Shown here: positions 41,925-53,361 of the stretch, in pieces
How positions within the stretch are numbered: position 1 is the stretch's first letter
Layout: the number at the start of each line of letters is the position of its first letter
Source: Rhyacophila brunnea
Lineage: Eukaryota > Arthropoda > Insecta > Trichoptera > Rhyacophilidae
Direction of reading: 5' to 3'
Assembly: GCA_022495005.1 (NCBI GenBank)
Contig: JAGYXB010001065.1
Span: 1-64,000 of the forward strand
Length of the DNA: 64,000 nt
Notes under the pieces: generated by a model
Told to the model about the DNA's origin: nothing
Database searches by the model: none
What the model saw: only the letters and a program-made list of their open reading frames with translations
Position numbers and translations under genes: made by a program

Positions 41925-43452
41925 CAAGGGTCGGCAGTTTGTCAAGTGAGAAGAGCCAAATTGTCAAGGAAACAGGATAACAAAGGTATCCGAGAGCCGC
42001 ATATATGTAATATACATATGTATATAGATTTTTAGGGGGGAAAAAGTTAAAGATTTTTTATTAAAAAAAATAATTAGAAACGGCACGGCGTCCATGCATC
42101 GCTTTTGAAAGCTTTATTATATCTGGAAAATAGCTAAGTAGGTACTTATTTTTAATTGATTACATGATTGTAAATTTTCATCCGTTATTCTGCTTCTAAG
42201 TTTATTTGGTTCATAGATGAGAATGTTTGTTCGCATATATCGAGTATGCAGAGTCAAAGATTGTGAGAATACCAAAGCTAGTTTTTTTAACGCGTCGTAT
42301 GTTTCAGGCAAACTATTCCATGTATCAAATATTATTGTTTCTATTTTAGGCAATTGTTTTGTAGCTGTCCACTTGTGGTGAGAAATCAAATTGGATTTCT
42401 CTCTTTTGAGTTCTTCCAAGCGGCTGGTCAGATTTGTGAATTTGTTGCTCCACAGTTCCTTGCTTTTTAAATCTATTAACTGCATCTGGAGTGAACCAGC
42501 ATCTGTGTCGAACGGTGTCAAGTTAAGTTCATTGACATTTATTTTGAGAGGATGTACGATAAAAGTTAGTGTAGTCTTATTTGCTCTGAACTGGTAAAAA
42601 TGTTCTTCATTTTTCTTAATACGCTGCTGAAATAAATTGCATCGAAACAAGCGCTTTTTTCATCACAATACCTACTATTTTAAATTCTTGAAGTGAAGTA
42701 ATTCACCTCTCTCTACATCTTCGATGAGACCTTTTAGTTTATTTTGAAAGCACGCTACTTGTTCCAATAATGTATATGCGATGTTTCCTTTCCCTTGCAA
42801 CAATGTATTCAAGCATTAAGATGTGAAGTAATGTCGACCATAAAATTTAATTTTTGTAGCCATGTGTCTTCTTCCAATTGCTTATGTTTGATGTTTTTTT
42901 CGCGAAGGAACAATTTTATTTCTTCTGAACATGAAGCAAAGCATTTCAGTACCTCTGGAAAGCTAGCAAACCTTATTGTGCAGAAGTAAATGTAGGTACT
43001 CGCTATCCATTTCGTCCAAGAGCACCTTAAATTGGCGTTAATAGAGTGGTTTGGCCAATATGCTGTTAGTTACTTTGATAACGAAGTTCATTACCGTAGC
43101 AATTCCTTCGGAAAATGTTTGGGCGCAAAGCGCTTCTGATGTATTACGCAGTGGAAAGTGAGAATTTCATGATAAATTTTTCTCCTTAAAATTTAAACTA
43201 CTCCTTTATTTACACCTGTCATACTTTTAGCACCATCAGTAGCAATGGAAAATATTTTATTTAGGTCAATTCCAGTGTTTTCCAGATATGTTTCTATAGA
43301 ATTCATAATATCTTCTCCGCGTGTTTGTCCCTTGAGCGGCAGCAGTCCAAGAAGTTCATTCATTCAAATTCTGCTTGAGATGAGGTGAAATTGGAGTTTA
43401 TGTCTGGAGAGCCGGAAACATCTATGCAAAGAGCCGCTTATGCCGACCCCTG
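41925..43452 (-). mobile_element. Degenerate hAT transposon, 1,528 bp
   Basis: Ends CAAGGGTCGGCAG and, from the right, CAGGGGTCGGCAT. Flanks CACTATGC (41917-41924) and CACTAGGC (43453-43460) form an 8-bp duplication with one mismatch. The minus strand holds a decayed transposase. It inserted just downstream of the TMEM26 last exon. Confidence 0.9.
42117..43330 (-). pseudogene. hAT transposase remnant, GTF2IRD2/ZBED-like branch
   Basis: DDE/RNase-H-fold transposase pieces on the minus strand: NTGIDLNKIFSIATDGAKSM (the ATDGA block with a catalytic Asp) near 43200-43320, LLEQVACFQNKLKGLIEDVE near 42710-42790, then a 177-codon open frame 42650-42117 containing MQLIDLKSKELWSNKF. These match the domesticated-like hAT group in which vertebrate GTF2IRD2 and FAM200 proteins sit. 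Frames are broken between blocks and the far C-terminal dimerisation region is eroded, so it is inactive. Confidence 0.82.
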
Positions 43453-43547
43453 CACTAGGCTATTCATTGTTTTAAAATAAGGATACCCTAACAAGTATTG
43501 CTTCAGATAGATATGTAGGCAACAAAATACTGTATTTATAACATTAA

Positions 43548-43660
43548 CTCATTCACTGCGGACCTGTTAATTACTATTTAATTAACATGCTAATAGTATC
43601 TAATGGCCAACTAACCAACTAATTGGCAACGCACCTGTTGCGTTGGACGCACGGAATGAG
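43548..43660. mobile_element. piggyBac-type MITE, 113 bp
   Basis: TTAA at 43544-43547 and 43661-43664 flanks inverted ends CTCATTCACTGCGGACC and CTCATTCCGTGCGTCC. TTAA target choice is the piggyBac hallmark. Non-coding. Confidence 0.82.
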
Positions 43661-44154
43661 TTAACAATGTAAGTAGGTAGGTGTCTATGGGTGTATAGGT
43701 CTAAGATAACTGATTACGCCTATTACATATATAGAGGTAATAATTATGGATGTCTATTTTTTTGATAATGAAACACTATTTTCTAGTAATTGTAAATCAA
43801 CATATAAGATACCTAATAAAAATAATTCCTGAATATTACTGAGATTTTTCTTATTTGAGCTATGTATATGATAAACTTAAAAAAAAAATGATGTAGAGGT
43901 TAAAATAATAAAATATTTATATATAAAGTTGTTCTGAAATACTTTGCAAGGCGTGTGAAATTAATCAAACCATGTTGCTTATTATATAACCAATAAGACA
44001 TGGCTCATGATTTCATAGGTATGTACTGTATGAGATGGAATAGGTGGGTCGGGATAGATATTATGTACATATCGTCATAACAGATCGCTTAAGATATAAT
44101 AATGGTAAATCTACAATGTTCAATACATACTTCTTATTAATTGAACTGGTATTT

Positions 44155-44333
44155 ACGTGGTAGAACTCCATTATAATGGTTTTGAAACTATTTTTGTTAA
44201 TTCTACTTTAATAGGTATCAAATATAACCATTATAGTCAACCATTCCGAAGATGGGTTTATAGCCCGAAAAAGTTGTCAATATAAATGACTCGATTAAAG
44301 TAGAATAACAAAAATAACTTTGTTTCAAAACCA
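44155..44333. repeat. Foldback element, copy B
   Basis: Same arms as 31192-31398 (CCATTATAATGGTTTTGAAA, GTTAATTCTACTTTA; right arm AAAGTAGAATAACAAAAATA). The left arm is shortened. It directly abuts the Tigger element that starts at 44338. Confidence 0.65.
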
Positions 44334-44337
44334 CATA

Positions 44338-44830
44338 CAGTAAACTCCCGATTATCTGCAAACTGCATTTGAAGAATATTTACAATCGGAAGAATTGCAT
44401 CTCTATGGAATATATAATGCCGATCAGACAGGCTCATATTGGAAGTGTTTGCCTACAAAGACACATCTAAAGAAACATCCACTCCAGGTCATAAATCATC
44501 TAAAGAACGTATCACAATCATGTGTTGCGGCAATTCACAACACGGGACTGACTTCTTTTGATACTTTATTCGAGTGCATCAAACCAATGGGAATTCGATT
44601 ATAATTCGTATTTAGAAAATCATTTAAAAAAATCCTGCAAACAAACCAAATCACAGATTTTCTTAATAAATAATGAGTATTAAACATGTTAAAAGAATTG
44701 TCTGCTTTAGAAATGTATACCTATGTAGTATTTAAAAAAAAAAAAAAAACTATAGTTAGAATTATCCTTGTTTTTCCTTTATCCATGCTCCCTCTCCCCA
44801 TTATTAGCCCGGATAATCAGGAATCTACTG
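44338..44830 (+). mobile_element. Tigger/pogo-type DNA transposon, internally deleted, 493 bp
   Basis: TA target duplication (44336-44337, 44831-44832). Ends CAGTAAACTCCCGATTATCT and, from the right, CAGTAGATTCCTGATTATCC, the well-known Tigger end type. It retains a transposase fragment. Confidence 0.9.
44343..44604 (+). pseudogene. Tigger transposase fragment
   Basis: Open frame with YGIYNADQTGSYWKCLPTKT, the first catalytic Asp block of the Tigger/pogo DDE domain (usual form YNADETGLFWK). The N-terminal DNA-binding domains and the rest of the DDE core are missing. Confidence 0.85.
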
Positions 44831-44832
44831 TA

Positions 44833-45804
44833 CTTCTTAATTTTATTTTGTCGCAAACACTTTGAATTTATTGATAATATTCATTTCAATTAATTTGTTT
44901 CATTATTATAGATTTTTCATAAATGGTATTATCTTATCTTAAAGTATTATAAAACCAACTACTACAACTTTGGTGGAAGGGAAAAGAGAGTTTTAATTAA
45001 TTAAGTCAATAACCGTTATAATAATATAATTTAATCAAATGAAAAAATTATCATATAATATTGAAATATGAATGATATTATCAAAGAAGTTGAGGAATAT
45101 GTACAAATTATACACAATTTAATTTTAATTAATATTATAATACCACCAATATATATTATATATATAAATAACACCATAAAAAAACATACAAAACTACTAA
45201 TACCAAGAATACAAAAATCACATTAAATATTTAGATGCCATTTTGAACTTTGACAATACCTATGACAAAACAAAAACATAAAAAAATATTTCATTGGGTG
45301 GAAAGACAGTGCATATTTTTTATATTGTGTATTTTAAACTTAACATGTTTAGGAATTACAATTCTGTGAGGCTAGCATTAAAAAGATGCAAATATTTTGA
45401 TTGGAAAAATTGTGTTTATAATATGAAATTACAATTTATTATTACACAGACTATACACTGGATTATATTAATTGTATGTAGAAAGTAAGGCCAAAGTAAG
45501 AATACTACAAGAGATTAAGTGGCTATCATAAAATAATACAGGGATGCGGGTAAGTATGGTTTCATATTCTGAAGAAGAGCCATTCAGACTTAAACTTTGA
45601 AAAAAATCATATAAAATCTTATAACACTATTATTATCCAAAAGGTAAAATTGGATACCTGAAAATCATCTCATATCACAACAAATATTTGAGAAGTAGCA
45701 TGCAACATAAAATGTCATCCAAGTGGCTTTTTGTAACACCATGCCACCATATCACCCGTACTCTAACAAGTTACATAAAGTTTTATTTTGAAGTAGGTAT
45801 TTGT
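44833..45804. other. AT-rich stretch, no gene seen
   Basis: Long AT-rich stretch. The 64-codon frame at 45294 is AT-driven and has no family signature. Confidence 0.45.
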
Positions 45805-46049
45805 ATAATTGAGCCCTTGCCCGGAATAACGTTGTATCCAACAATATTGTTGTTTTGAGAAAAATGGAAAAAATTAAATCAGTTATGTTTTTTTACATTT
45901 TATATTTTAAATACAATAAACAAACAATTTTAAAATATGAAATGTGCAGAAAGGCAATTAAATTTGAATTTATTACAAAAAAGTGAATTAGTGGAAAAAT
46001 GTTGTATATGAAAATTTCACATACAACATTATTCCGCAAAATGCTTTTT

Positions 46050-46979
46050 ATTTATTATGCTTCACTCAATAGTGCTTATAGAATGCAGCATGCTTATCTA
46101 GCATGAATTCACACATATCATTGAGGTCTTTGAGCTTAGCAGCCATGATTGGCAGCGGATTGGAGTACATTGGAGTGAGTTACAGGCTCCCTAACTGCAT
46201 GAAATTTCTCCGTACGTTAGCCAATCTTCCCCGTCCTCCACGAAGAGGTTGTAGAAGGCTGGATGATTCTAGTTCATTGTGGGAGGTTCGAGCTCTGATT
46301 GTCGTGGGATCATCAGCAGAGAGTTGAAGCCAAATGGGACCAGTGATCTTCATGTTTGTCGGTCTTTGCATTGCATTTTCAACATCTGTGAACTTTTTGC
46401 CAATGCGATCCATATTCTGTATATGAAAGATTGTTTGGACGGCTTTCTTTAATAAGTTGATTCCACTGATCCGGCACCATTACCTTGGAGACCCGTTTGC
46501 TCTATTAAAGCAAATTCACGGTGACAAGGCATAAAGCTGCGTCCCGTTGTTAAGAACTTTTGTTCAATAACGGTGAAGAAGTTATTTTGAATTATAAACA
46601 AAGGCACACCAGAGTCCAGTTATTGTTCTGGCCAATACATCTATCTGACCACAAAATAAGTTTTTTTTCTTGATTGATTTCAAGTCGTGAAAATTTTTCT
46701 TTGATCTATTTGAGTAGACATGAGGCAATTTCAAGCGAGCCTCTTCTTGTGACAGACTCGTTCCAAAGACACTGTAACGGAACTTTTGGATATTTTTGAA
46801 GTTATACTTCTTTTGGGACGTAGTGAAATTGAGAAACCGTTACGGAAGTGGAAATGAAATGACTTCGGCCGAGTATGGCTCACCTCTTCATAAATAGCTT
46901 CGTACCGTTCTTCTATTGAAAAAAAATTCTCTTTCCCATTGTTTAGGTAAATTATTTTGTAATTGTTAAACGATGACAT
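46050..46979 (-). pseudogene. Transposase-like gene, second partial copy with C-terminus
   Basis: Separate decayed pieces. The piece at 46713-46785 repeats the core around 48843-48915 (TGAGGCAATTTCAAGC). 46413-46180 encodes NAMQRPTNMKITGPIWLQLS and the Arg-rich part. 46180-46050 encodes MYSNPLPIMAAKLKDLNDMC and ends DKHAAFYKHY, the family's C-terminal end. Stops and frameshifts abound. Confidence 0.5.
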
Positions 46980-48765
46980 AAATATGAAAACAATACAAAC
47001 TATGAAAACACAATATAATTTAATGTCTCTGCAATTAGCGAATAAGTGATTTTTAGAGCCCGTGATTTTTCCCGATGCGGTAACACTGGAGTCTAGTCCG
47101 CCATTAAAATTTTCTTACTAAACAACAGATGATGTTATTATTGTCGGCCATTTGCAATTCTTTACGTAAACAAAGAATTAGATGTCAGGGTGACAGTAGT
47201 TACTTTAAAAATAACAAAAACAATAAGAAATAATTATATAATTTAGTAATATAAGTTAAAGTGTGTAGAAATAAACCAGCTGCGCTTATATACTTTTATT
47301 TAACAATACAACAACAATAACTGTTTACAAATACATATCATTCTTATTTGATTATATGCTTTTTAATCAAAACTTTATTGATTGTATTAAATATCTTTAA
47401 TCGTATTTTCTACTTACGTTTTTTTGTTTTGTTACGCAGACTGTTACTGTCAAGAAGTATAACATCTAACGCGAGTACATAAGTACACACACCGATTTTT
47501 TTGAGTGACCTTTGTTTGTTTGTTTGTTTTCGATACATCAAAATTTTTGCCTACATTATCTCTCGGTTGAATCAAAACAATCGGCTCACGGTCAACTTTA
47601 ACGCAAACATTGAAATAATCATTTTCGATAACTTTACTATCAGTCTAACATTCAAAGCTGGACAACAACGGATATTGACAAAATTTTCTTTTGAATTTTC
47701 CATTTGTTTTCAATGTCGTGGTTGTTTGGTGTCACGTTGTGGATATCCACTCATACCTATATTCAAAGTAGGTAATTTCTGACCGATAGAAGAGGATGCA
47801 AGATTGCTTGTCTTTCACACAAACCCCCACTCTGCGGCCGGAGCTGATCCCACTTTTTTACTTTGGCGGCAAGGAGGGATGGATCTCCATCGATCTCGAT
47901 CACTTTTACCCTGACGTCTCAACTGGATGAATTTTTCAACTTAACCTACTTTTGTTCATGGCCGGTCGGACGCCGGCCACATAAAAATCAGTTCTTCTTT
48001 CACTTTTATTGAACTTTTATTAACATTAATTCGCAAAATCAGTGTCTACAATTTCAAGGGATGCAGCAGATGAGTACCCTATTATTTTTATTATAATGTT
48101 TTTGTAAAATAGTATGTTTTCGCATAAAAAAGATCACAAGTCTCCTTAATTTCATGTCTCTATAATTATTATACTTGTCAAAATAAATTTAATGTTTTTT
48201 AGCCTATAATAAACAACTATTGTTATCTCTAAATCTAGTGTTTTCTTTATTCACATGGTATTTAGTTATGTACACACTTAGAAAGCATTTGGCGCCCTTA
48301 TTATCTATCAATTTTATCATACACTTACATAGTTTTCTTAGTCTATTTAAATCCATTTTTTCATTATATTCTATAGATGCTAGTTCACTGATAGTCACAT
48401 ACATTTGTCAGCGCGATCTCATGCTCTGAATAATTTAATTATCATATTTTACTCTTTACGCTTACATCTTAATCATGCTCTATTCTTAACTTACAATTAG
48501 TCCAATCTCTATTTTTTTTATACACACATTCTCTCCTCTATTTTATTTTCCACTTTATCGCATATTTTTATATTGGTCAACCGTTTGAATCTCTAAAGTC
48601 ACTCCTTTAGATGTTCTGTGAGGCCTAGCTACCGCAGATGCTCCAACAGGTGCGTTAAATTTTCCAGACTCACACATGTCAATTTACAACTGCTTAGATT
48701 TGTGTTCCATTTTTGTGCTTAATTTAGGTTTTTTCTTTGTGAGAGACTGGACTGCCTCTTTTCAA
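46980..48765. other. Interior of the 6.6 kb element, unassigned
   Basis: Mostly AT-rich. A GC-richer patch at 47780-47990 and AATAAA-type words near 47268 suggest another inserted repeat, possibly an LTR, but no ends could be matched. Open frames at 47501 and 48204 look accidental. Confidence 0.3.
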
Positions 48766-49170
48766 TCAATTGAATCTCCCTGTCCTCCACGAAGAGGTGG
48801 TAGAAGGCTGTAGGAGGTTCATGATTCCAGTTCTGTATTTGAGTAGGCATGAGGCAATTTCAAGCAAGCCTCTTCTTGCGATTGACTCGTTCCACAGACA
48901 TATCGTTCCATTTCCTGTAGACATTTCATGGATTCCGGAATTGTAACAAGAGAATTGACGTTGATAAAAAATATTTTCATGAGTCAATTGAGGCATAAAC
49001 AATACTTGTTGTAAATCACCACATATAACATGTAAATTTGGATTGCTTCTGGCCGCTTCTCCATCATTCTTTAAAACTACATAGCCTTTTTCGGCTTTAT
49101 GATGATGAAGTTTGCTTTTATTTATTATGGTTTGCTTAAATGCTTCAGTTTGTGCATTTTGCAATTGCAT
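48766..49170 (-). pseudogene. Transposase-like gene, core part of an internally deleted copy
   Basis: 134-codon open frame: GYVVLKNDGEAARSNPNLHV, ICGDLQQVLFMPQLTHENIF, YQRQFSCYNSGIHEMSTGNG, ARRGLLEIASCLLKY. The Asp/Glu-bearing blocks (ICGDLQ, LWNES) could be a DDE-type core, by inference. After ASCLLKYRTG the frame jumps to sequence matching the C-terminal region at 46229-46300 (CCTCCACGAAGAGGTGGTAG), so the copy has an internal deletion. Confidence 0.6.
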
Positions 49171-49801
49171 CTGAAATTAGTCACAAGTTCGCCACGTATC
49201 TGAACGTGGTTGACCAAAACGCAGCTTGAATTTAGTATTAAATATATCTCTGTAAAACCAATACTAATACTTAATAGTCGGATGCATTTTTATGGACAAG
49301 CGGTGCATTATTTTGATATTAATGTCTGGATTTAAATACTCCCTGAGCGCGTCTCCACAGTCTCGCGAATAGTGGTTTTCATATTTTGGAAAGCTGTGAA
49401 TATGATTGCATACTAATAAACTTATATCAGGTTAAATAGCATGCAGTCTGTTCATATGTTGACCTCGTCCACCATCAACTCCTGATCCTGACTTAAGTTT
49501 CATTTGTATCACCTGGATACGTCTAGGCGTTACTGGATATACCTCACCATCCACTTTTACTGTATATTTAAAAGTAAAATTTTTACAGAAAGATAAGTCC
49601 CTCGGTGAGTGATCATCATAATTAGAATTATCTTCGTCTGCTCTCTGAACACGGCGTCCGAAATTCAATTTCTCAATACATGAGACAAGATAATGACTGT
49701 CCATTGTGATTTAGTAACCTGAATGCTGATTGTATGTTTGTCTTGATATTAAAATCGAGAACACATCCCGGAATCAAACATTCTTCGGCACAAACGCGAC
49801 C
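49171..49801 (-). pseudogene. Transposase-like gene, middle exons
   Basis: Acceptor TTTTTCGCAG before 49801 (phase 0, fitting the first exon). Then GRVCAEECLIPGC and, after a stop and frame change, DSHYLVSCIEKLNFGRRVQR, FKYTVKVDGEVYPV and GSGVDGGRGQHMNR. The Cys-containing start, the YTVKVDGE block and the DxRGxH-like end follow the order of the family. In-frame stops show decay. Confidence 0.55.
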
Positions 49802-49853
49802 CTGCGAAAAAGAACAAGAAACGATTAAAAAATTTGAAATAGTATTATATTAA

Positions 49854-50847
49854 CTCTTTTACTCCCAGCTGATTTAGCCTAGCATATGCGAAAACTCCCA
49901 AGCGTTTTTTGACAACAAATCGTCGATTTAGTTTTTTTTAAATAACTAATTCTACACATGTTTTAAAAATTTGAAACTTTTTTTGTGTGTTCTCAATGGT
50001 GTATAAAGCAATAATAAGTAATAATATTGATAGTTTACATCAATAAAACAAAAGAAAAAAATAATGTATTAATATTTATTTAGAAATGAACGGATAAAAC
50101 TATGTTTGAACAACAAAACAAGTGTGACAACATTTTTTTATTTATAATTGATATATCAAATTTTATAATATAATCTATCCTTATGTAGTAACAGAAAAAA
50201 AAATAAACATATTATTATTTCTCTATGAAATAGAATTTTTATAAAGTAATCAAAAAAAATCGTATAGTGTCAAGGTATTCAAGAATATTATTCAATTCAC
50301 GAAATCGCAAGAGAATTCGATACAGTATCGACGACTAACTGATATGGAATGAAGTAATTTCAAAAAATAAGTCTCAAAGCACTAAATCATTTATAATATT
50401 ATTTATATTCATGTATTTTTTCACCATCTTACCAAAAATACAGTGGCATCCATTGTTAGTTCAAAAATTACAAATTTCATTTTGTAATGTGATATATGAA
50501 TCATAAAACAACTAAAAGAAATATCAGAATTTAAAATGTGTCATAAAAATAATGTTTTATTATTTTTATGACCCTCTTTGGTCTCAAGTTCGACAGCAGA
50601 GCAATTATGACTTGTGAGTTATTAGGGTATGGCATAATTATAAACAATGCCGACACTAAAATAAATGTTAGTCACCACCCAACACACAGTGAATATAATG
50701 CTTCGTCTACATGAACGAAATATGACGGGAAAAAATTTGGAATAAATCGTAAATTTGGTTCCAAACTTTCGGCCGATGGATCGGCCCAGATGGAGTTTTC
50801 GCATAGGTATGGTGGGCCGAAATATCGGCCCCGTGGGAGTAAAAGGG
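49854..50847. mobile_element. piggyBac-type MITE, 994 bp, nested
   Basis: TTAA at 49850-49853 and 50848-50851. Ends CTCTTTTACTCCCAGCTG and, from the right, CCCTTTTACTCCCACGGG. Inserted in the first intron of the transposase-like gene. No coding capacity. Confidence 0.88.
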
Positions 50848-50934
50848 TTAAGTAACAACATAAAGAGTACTACAATGCAAGCATTATTATTAAACAAGAA
50901 TATTGATTAATCAATTGAATACAATCGATTAATA

Positions 50935-52006
50935 CAGCGGTTCTCAAACTTTTTTAAATTTCCTACGTGGCGATCCCTTTAAAAATTGTTCGATGGCTAG
51001 CGGACCCCTTAATAAAAAAAAGAAAATCTATATTTATTTTAAAGAAATTGGGGGCACCAAATACTTTGCACATGGGTGCCACATGTCTACAGCATGACAC
51101 TTTTTATAGGCTGTTGTGAATAAAACATGTTTTACAAACAATTGTGTTCAGAAAATATGACATCTTATGTAATCATTACATTTGATACATTGGACGCTAA
51201 AGAAGCACCCAGCGCGTAACGATTAAGGTGGCCATTCGATATAATTAGCATGCTATTTAAATGTGGTAATTAAGAAGTAGCAGTCAATGTGAAATAACAA
51301 TTTTAATGGGATGGATGCATCAGCATTGCCTGAACCAGTTCTTCTATGTTTGGCTTTGTTTTGGCCAGTGCAACTCTCATGTCATTTGTCGCGTATAATC
51401 TATTTCGAGATTTTGCCTTGATAGTACCTAAGTAGTGTAGAAAAACCCGTCTCACACTCATAGGTGGTTGCGAATGGAATCAGCACTCTTAGAGCCATCT
51501 TTGCAACATCAAGATAGGACTGTGCCATTTCAATCAAAAAATCACTACAACACATATCACGGAATACATGTTTTGCACCCCCATCATTTATCAAATCAAA
51601 ATACTGTTCCTGTATTAAATTGTCCTCCGAAGGCAGATCACTAATGGAGAGTAAAAATGGATTATTGATAAAACGATGGTATTTTTCAAATTCTCGTAGG
51701 TCAGGAAAATAGTAGAAAATTTCTTCGCTAAGAATGAATACATGTTGATTCATTACCTCAAGGATATTGCCATCGACTTCAAGCTCAATTTTCATCAATA
51801 GATGTGTTCAGCTGTGGAAATTGGGAAAAATTCTTCCTCTCTAACTTTAAAATCTATAGTTCGAGCTTAATTTTGAAAGAAAGAAATGCTACATGCTATA
51901 ATTATAAAAATATAAATACTATAAATATGCGTTCATTTTTCGCGGTCCTACTGAAACCGTTTCGCGGTCCCCTAGGGGACCGTGGACCCCAGTTTGAGAA
52001 CTGCTG
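50935..52006 (-). mobile_element. hAT transposon (Charlie-like ends), 1,072 bp, nested
   Basis: Perfect 8-bp duplication GATTAATA (50927-50934, 52007-52014). Ends CAGCGGTTCTCAAACTTTTT and, from the right, CAGCAGTTCTCAAACTGGGG, the common hAT/Charlie end type. Holds the C-terminal part of a transposase on the minus strand. Confidence 0.95.
51302..51798 (-). pseudogene. hAT transposase, C-terminal part
   Basis: Minus-strand frame with FPDLREFEKYHRFINNPFLL, FLIEMAQSYLDVAKMALRVL and IPFATTYECETGFSTLL, the conserved hAT C-terminal dimerisation block as seen in ZBED5/SCAND3-like proteins. A further frame continues RNRLYATNDMRVALAKTKPN toward 51302. The N-terminal zinc finger and the catalytic start are absent, so it is an internally deleted copy. 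Confidence 0.88.
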
Positions 52007-52075
52007 GATTAATACAGAATAATTTTACTCACTACAACAGAACTGTCAAATCATAAACAACATTATTCCACAAAC

Positions 52076-52192
52076 CTGTTTCGGCGGGTCAATTGCAGGT
52101 TTAACAATATTTTTTCCAGATAAATATTCTTTTCCTGCATCCTTCAACTTTTTGGCTTTAATATTTCTCCAGTTTAAACATTGGATGTCCAT
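52076..52192 (-). CDS. Transposase-like gene, first exon
   Basis: ATG at 52192, 39 codons, donor CAG|GTTTGT. Codes MDIQCLNWRNIKAKKLKDAG and ends PAIDPPKQ. The order of a basic NWR motif, a GKEYLSGKN motif and a PP motif recalls the N-terminus of a large uncharacterised multi-copy protein family I associate with aphid genomes. That association is from memory; no Pfam name is offered. Intact by itself. Confidence 0.55.
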
Positions 52193-52627
52193 TTTCTTCC
52201 TTTATTTACATGAATTAAACCACGCTCCGTGATACTGACGGACAGCGACGTCAGTTTTGAACTACATAAACAACGTTCTTCCATAAACCAATACCTTTAA
52301 AATGCTACCACAAGCTTAAATACTTTTTACTTGCCATAGTACTTACCTTAAACGATGCATAATAACATACCTAACATTATTCCATCAATAACTCACCATT
52401 GATAATTTTGTTGGATATTTTTGGAACATTATTCCGGGCCAGAGCTCAATTATTATGTACTATACAACAAATTATGACAGTGAACAAGAAACACATACGC
52501 GTGCAAAATGACGCAAGCGCAAAAAATTGCTTTTAATACATATTGTCAACTTGTCAAGAATTTCTAAAAAATATTTTGCATGAATATGTTTACAAGTAAC
52601 ACTATTATTAAATTAAATAGTATAAAT

Positions 52628-52862
52628 GCCCACAATGACCATGCGAATAACGTGTCGGCCTGCAATGTCGTGGGTCCCGGTTCGAATTCCAGGTCTGGTT
52701 AAAAAAATCACATGTCATCTTCCAATGTGTGTTTGAACTTAATAGGTTGAGAGCAAGTGGCAAACAACATCCATTTCTCACAAAAACAAAAAATCTGTAA
52801 AAACAACCTCCACTACATGGAGGCCCATATAATCTTCCTTGGATTGGACGTTGTTAAAAAAC
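52628..52862 (+). mobile_element. tRNA-derived SINE
   Basis: The head has a B-box-like GGTTCGAATTCCAG at 52679-52692 and an A-box-like stretch about 40 bases earlier. The body ends CCTCCACTACATGGAGGCCC followed by an A-rich part. The tail resembles that of the SINE at 55543. Not a working tRNA. Confidence 0.6.
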
Positions 52863-53280
52863 TACATTATAAGCCGATGCGTTAGTCGCTCAGGCATCAT
52901 GGGCGTGTATGCATAACTAAAAATATATATCGCAGATATAAAAAAGCAATTGTTGCAAAAAGACAACATACGTCGTAATTACATATTGTGCTGAGTGATA
53001 TCTTAATTCGTATTACATAGTTACTATTTTATGTTGTGACCTAATTTTAAATACGGTACATATTATGACTGCAACCATTTGACTACATTATATGTCATTT
53101 ATGGTTGCTTGAGACGCTTGAGAGAAAGAATGATAGTTATTATTTAATCCAATAAAAAGTGAAAGAAATGCAAATTGGATAACATTATCCTAAGAGGAAT
53201 AGACAAGTCCATAATATATTATTATTATAAAGAAAATGTGTACCGTCAATTTACAGGCTAGCATTTTCGAGACATGTGAT

Positions 53281-53361
53281 TCAAATTCCTTTGCATTCTC
53301 CTTCTGAGGTGACTGTTTCAGGCTGAGGAAATCCTTTAATCTCATCAACCAAGTTCAGTGC
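53281..53361 (-). CDS. Prxl2b: PRXL2B-like gene, last exon
   Basis: Acceptor TATATTCCAG, 26 codons and TGA at 53283-53281. Codes ALNLVDEIKGFPQPETVTSE then GECKGI. An ATTAAA on the minus strand about 130 bases downstream could be the poly(A) signal. Confidence 0.85.
   Translation of the reverse strand, partial: ALNLVDEIKGFPQPETVTSEGECKGI

Larger units (their letters stand above)
45805..52453 (-). mobile_element. 6.6 kb DNA transposon with spliced transposase-like gene, unnamed family
   Basis: Ends ATAATTGAGCCCTTGCCCGG (45805) and, from the right, ATAATTGAGCTCTGGCCCGG (52453), about 27 bases of inverted repeat. The minus strand carries exons of one protein family in order: N-terminus 52192-52076, a middle part 49801-49432, a core 49170-48766, then further pieces down to 46050. 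It has been invaded by a piggyBac MITE (49854-50847) and a hAT (50935-52006), both inside the first intron of its gene. The target duplication is unclear because the ends are AT-rich; AATT is possible. A 300-bp relative with the same end type is at 61807-62106. Confidence 0.7.
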
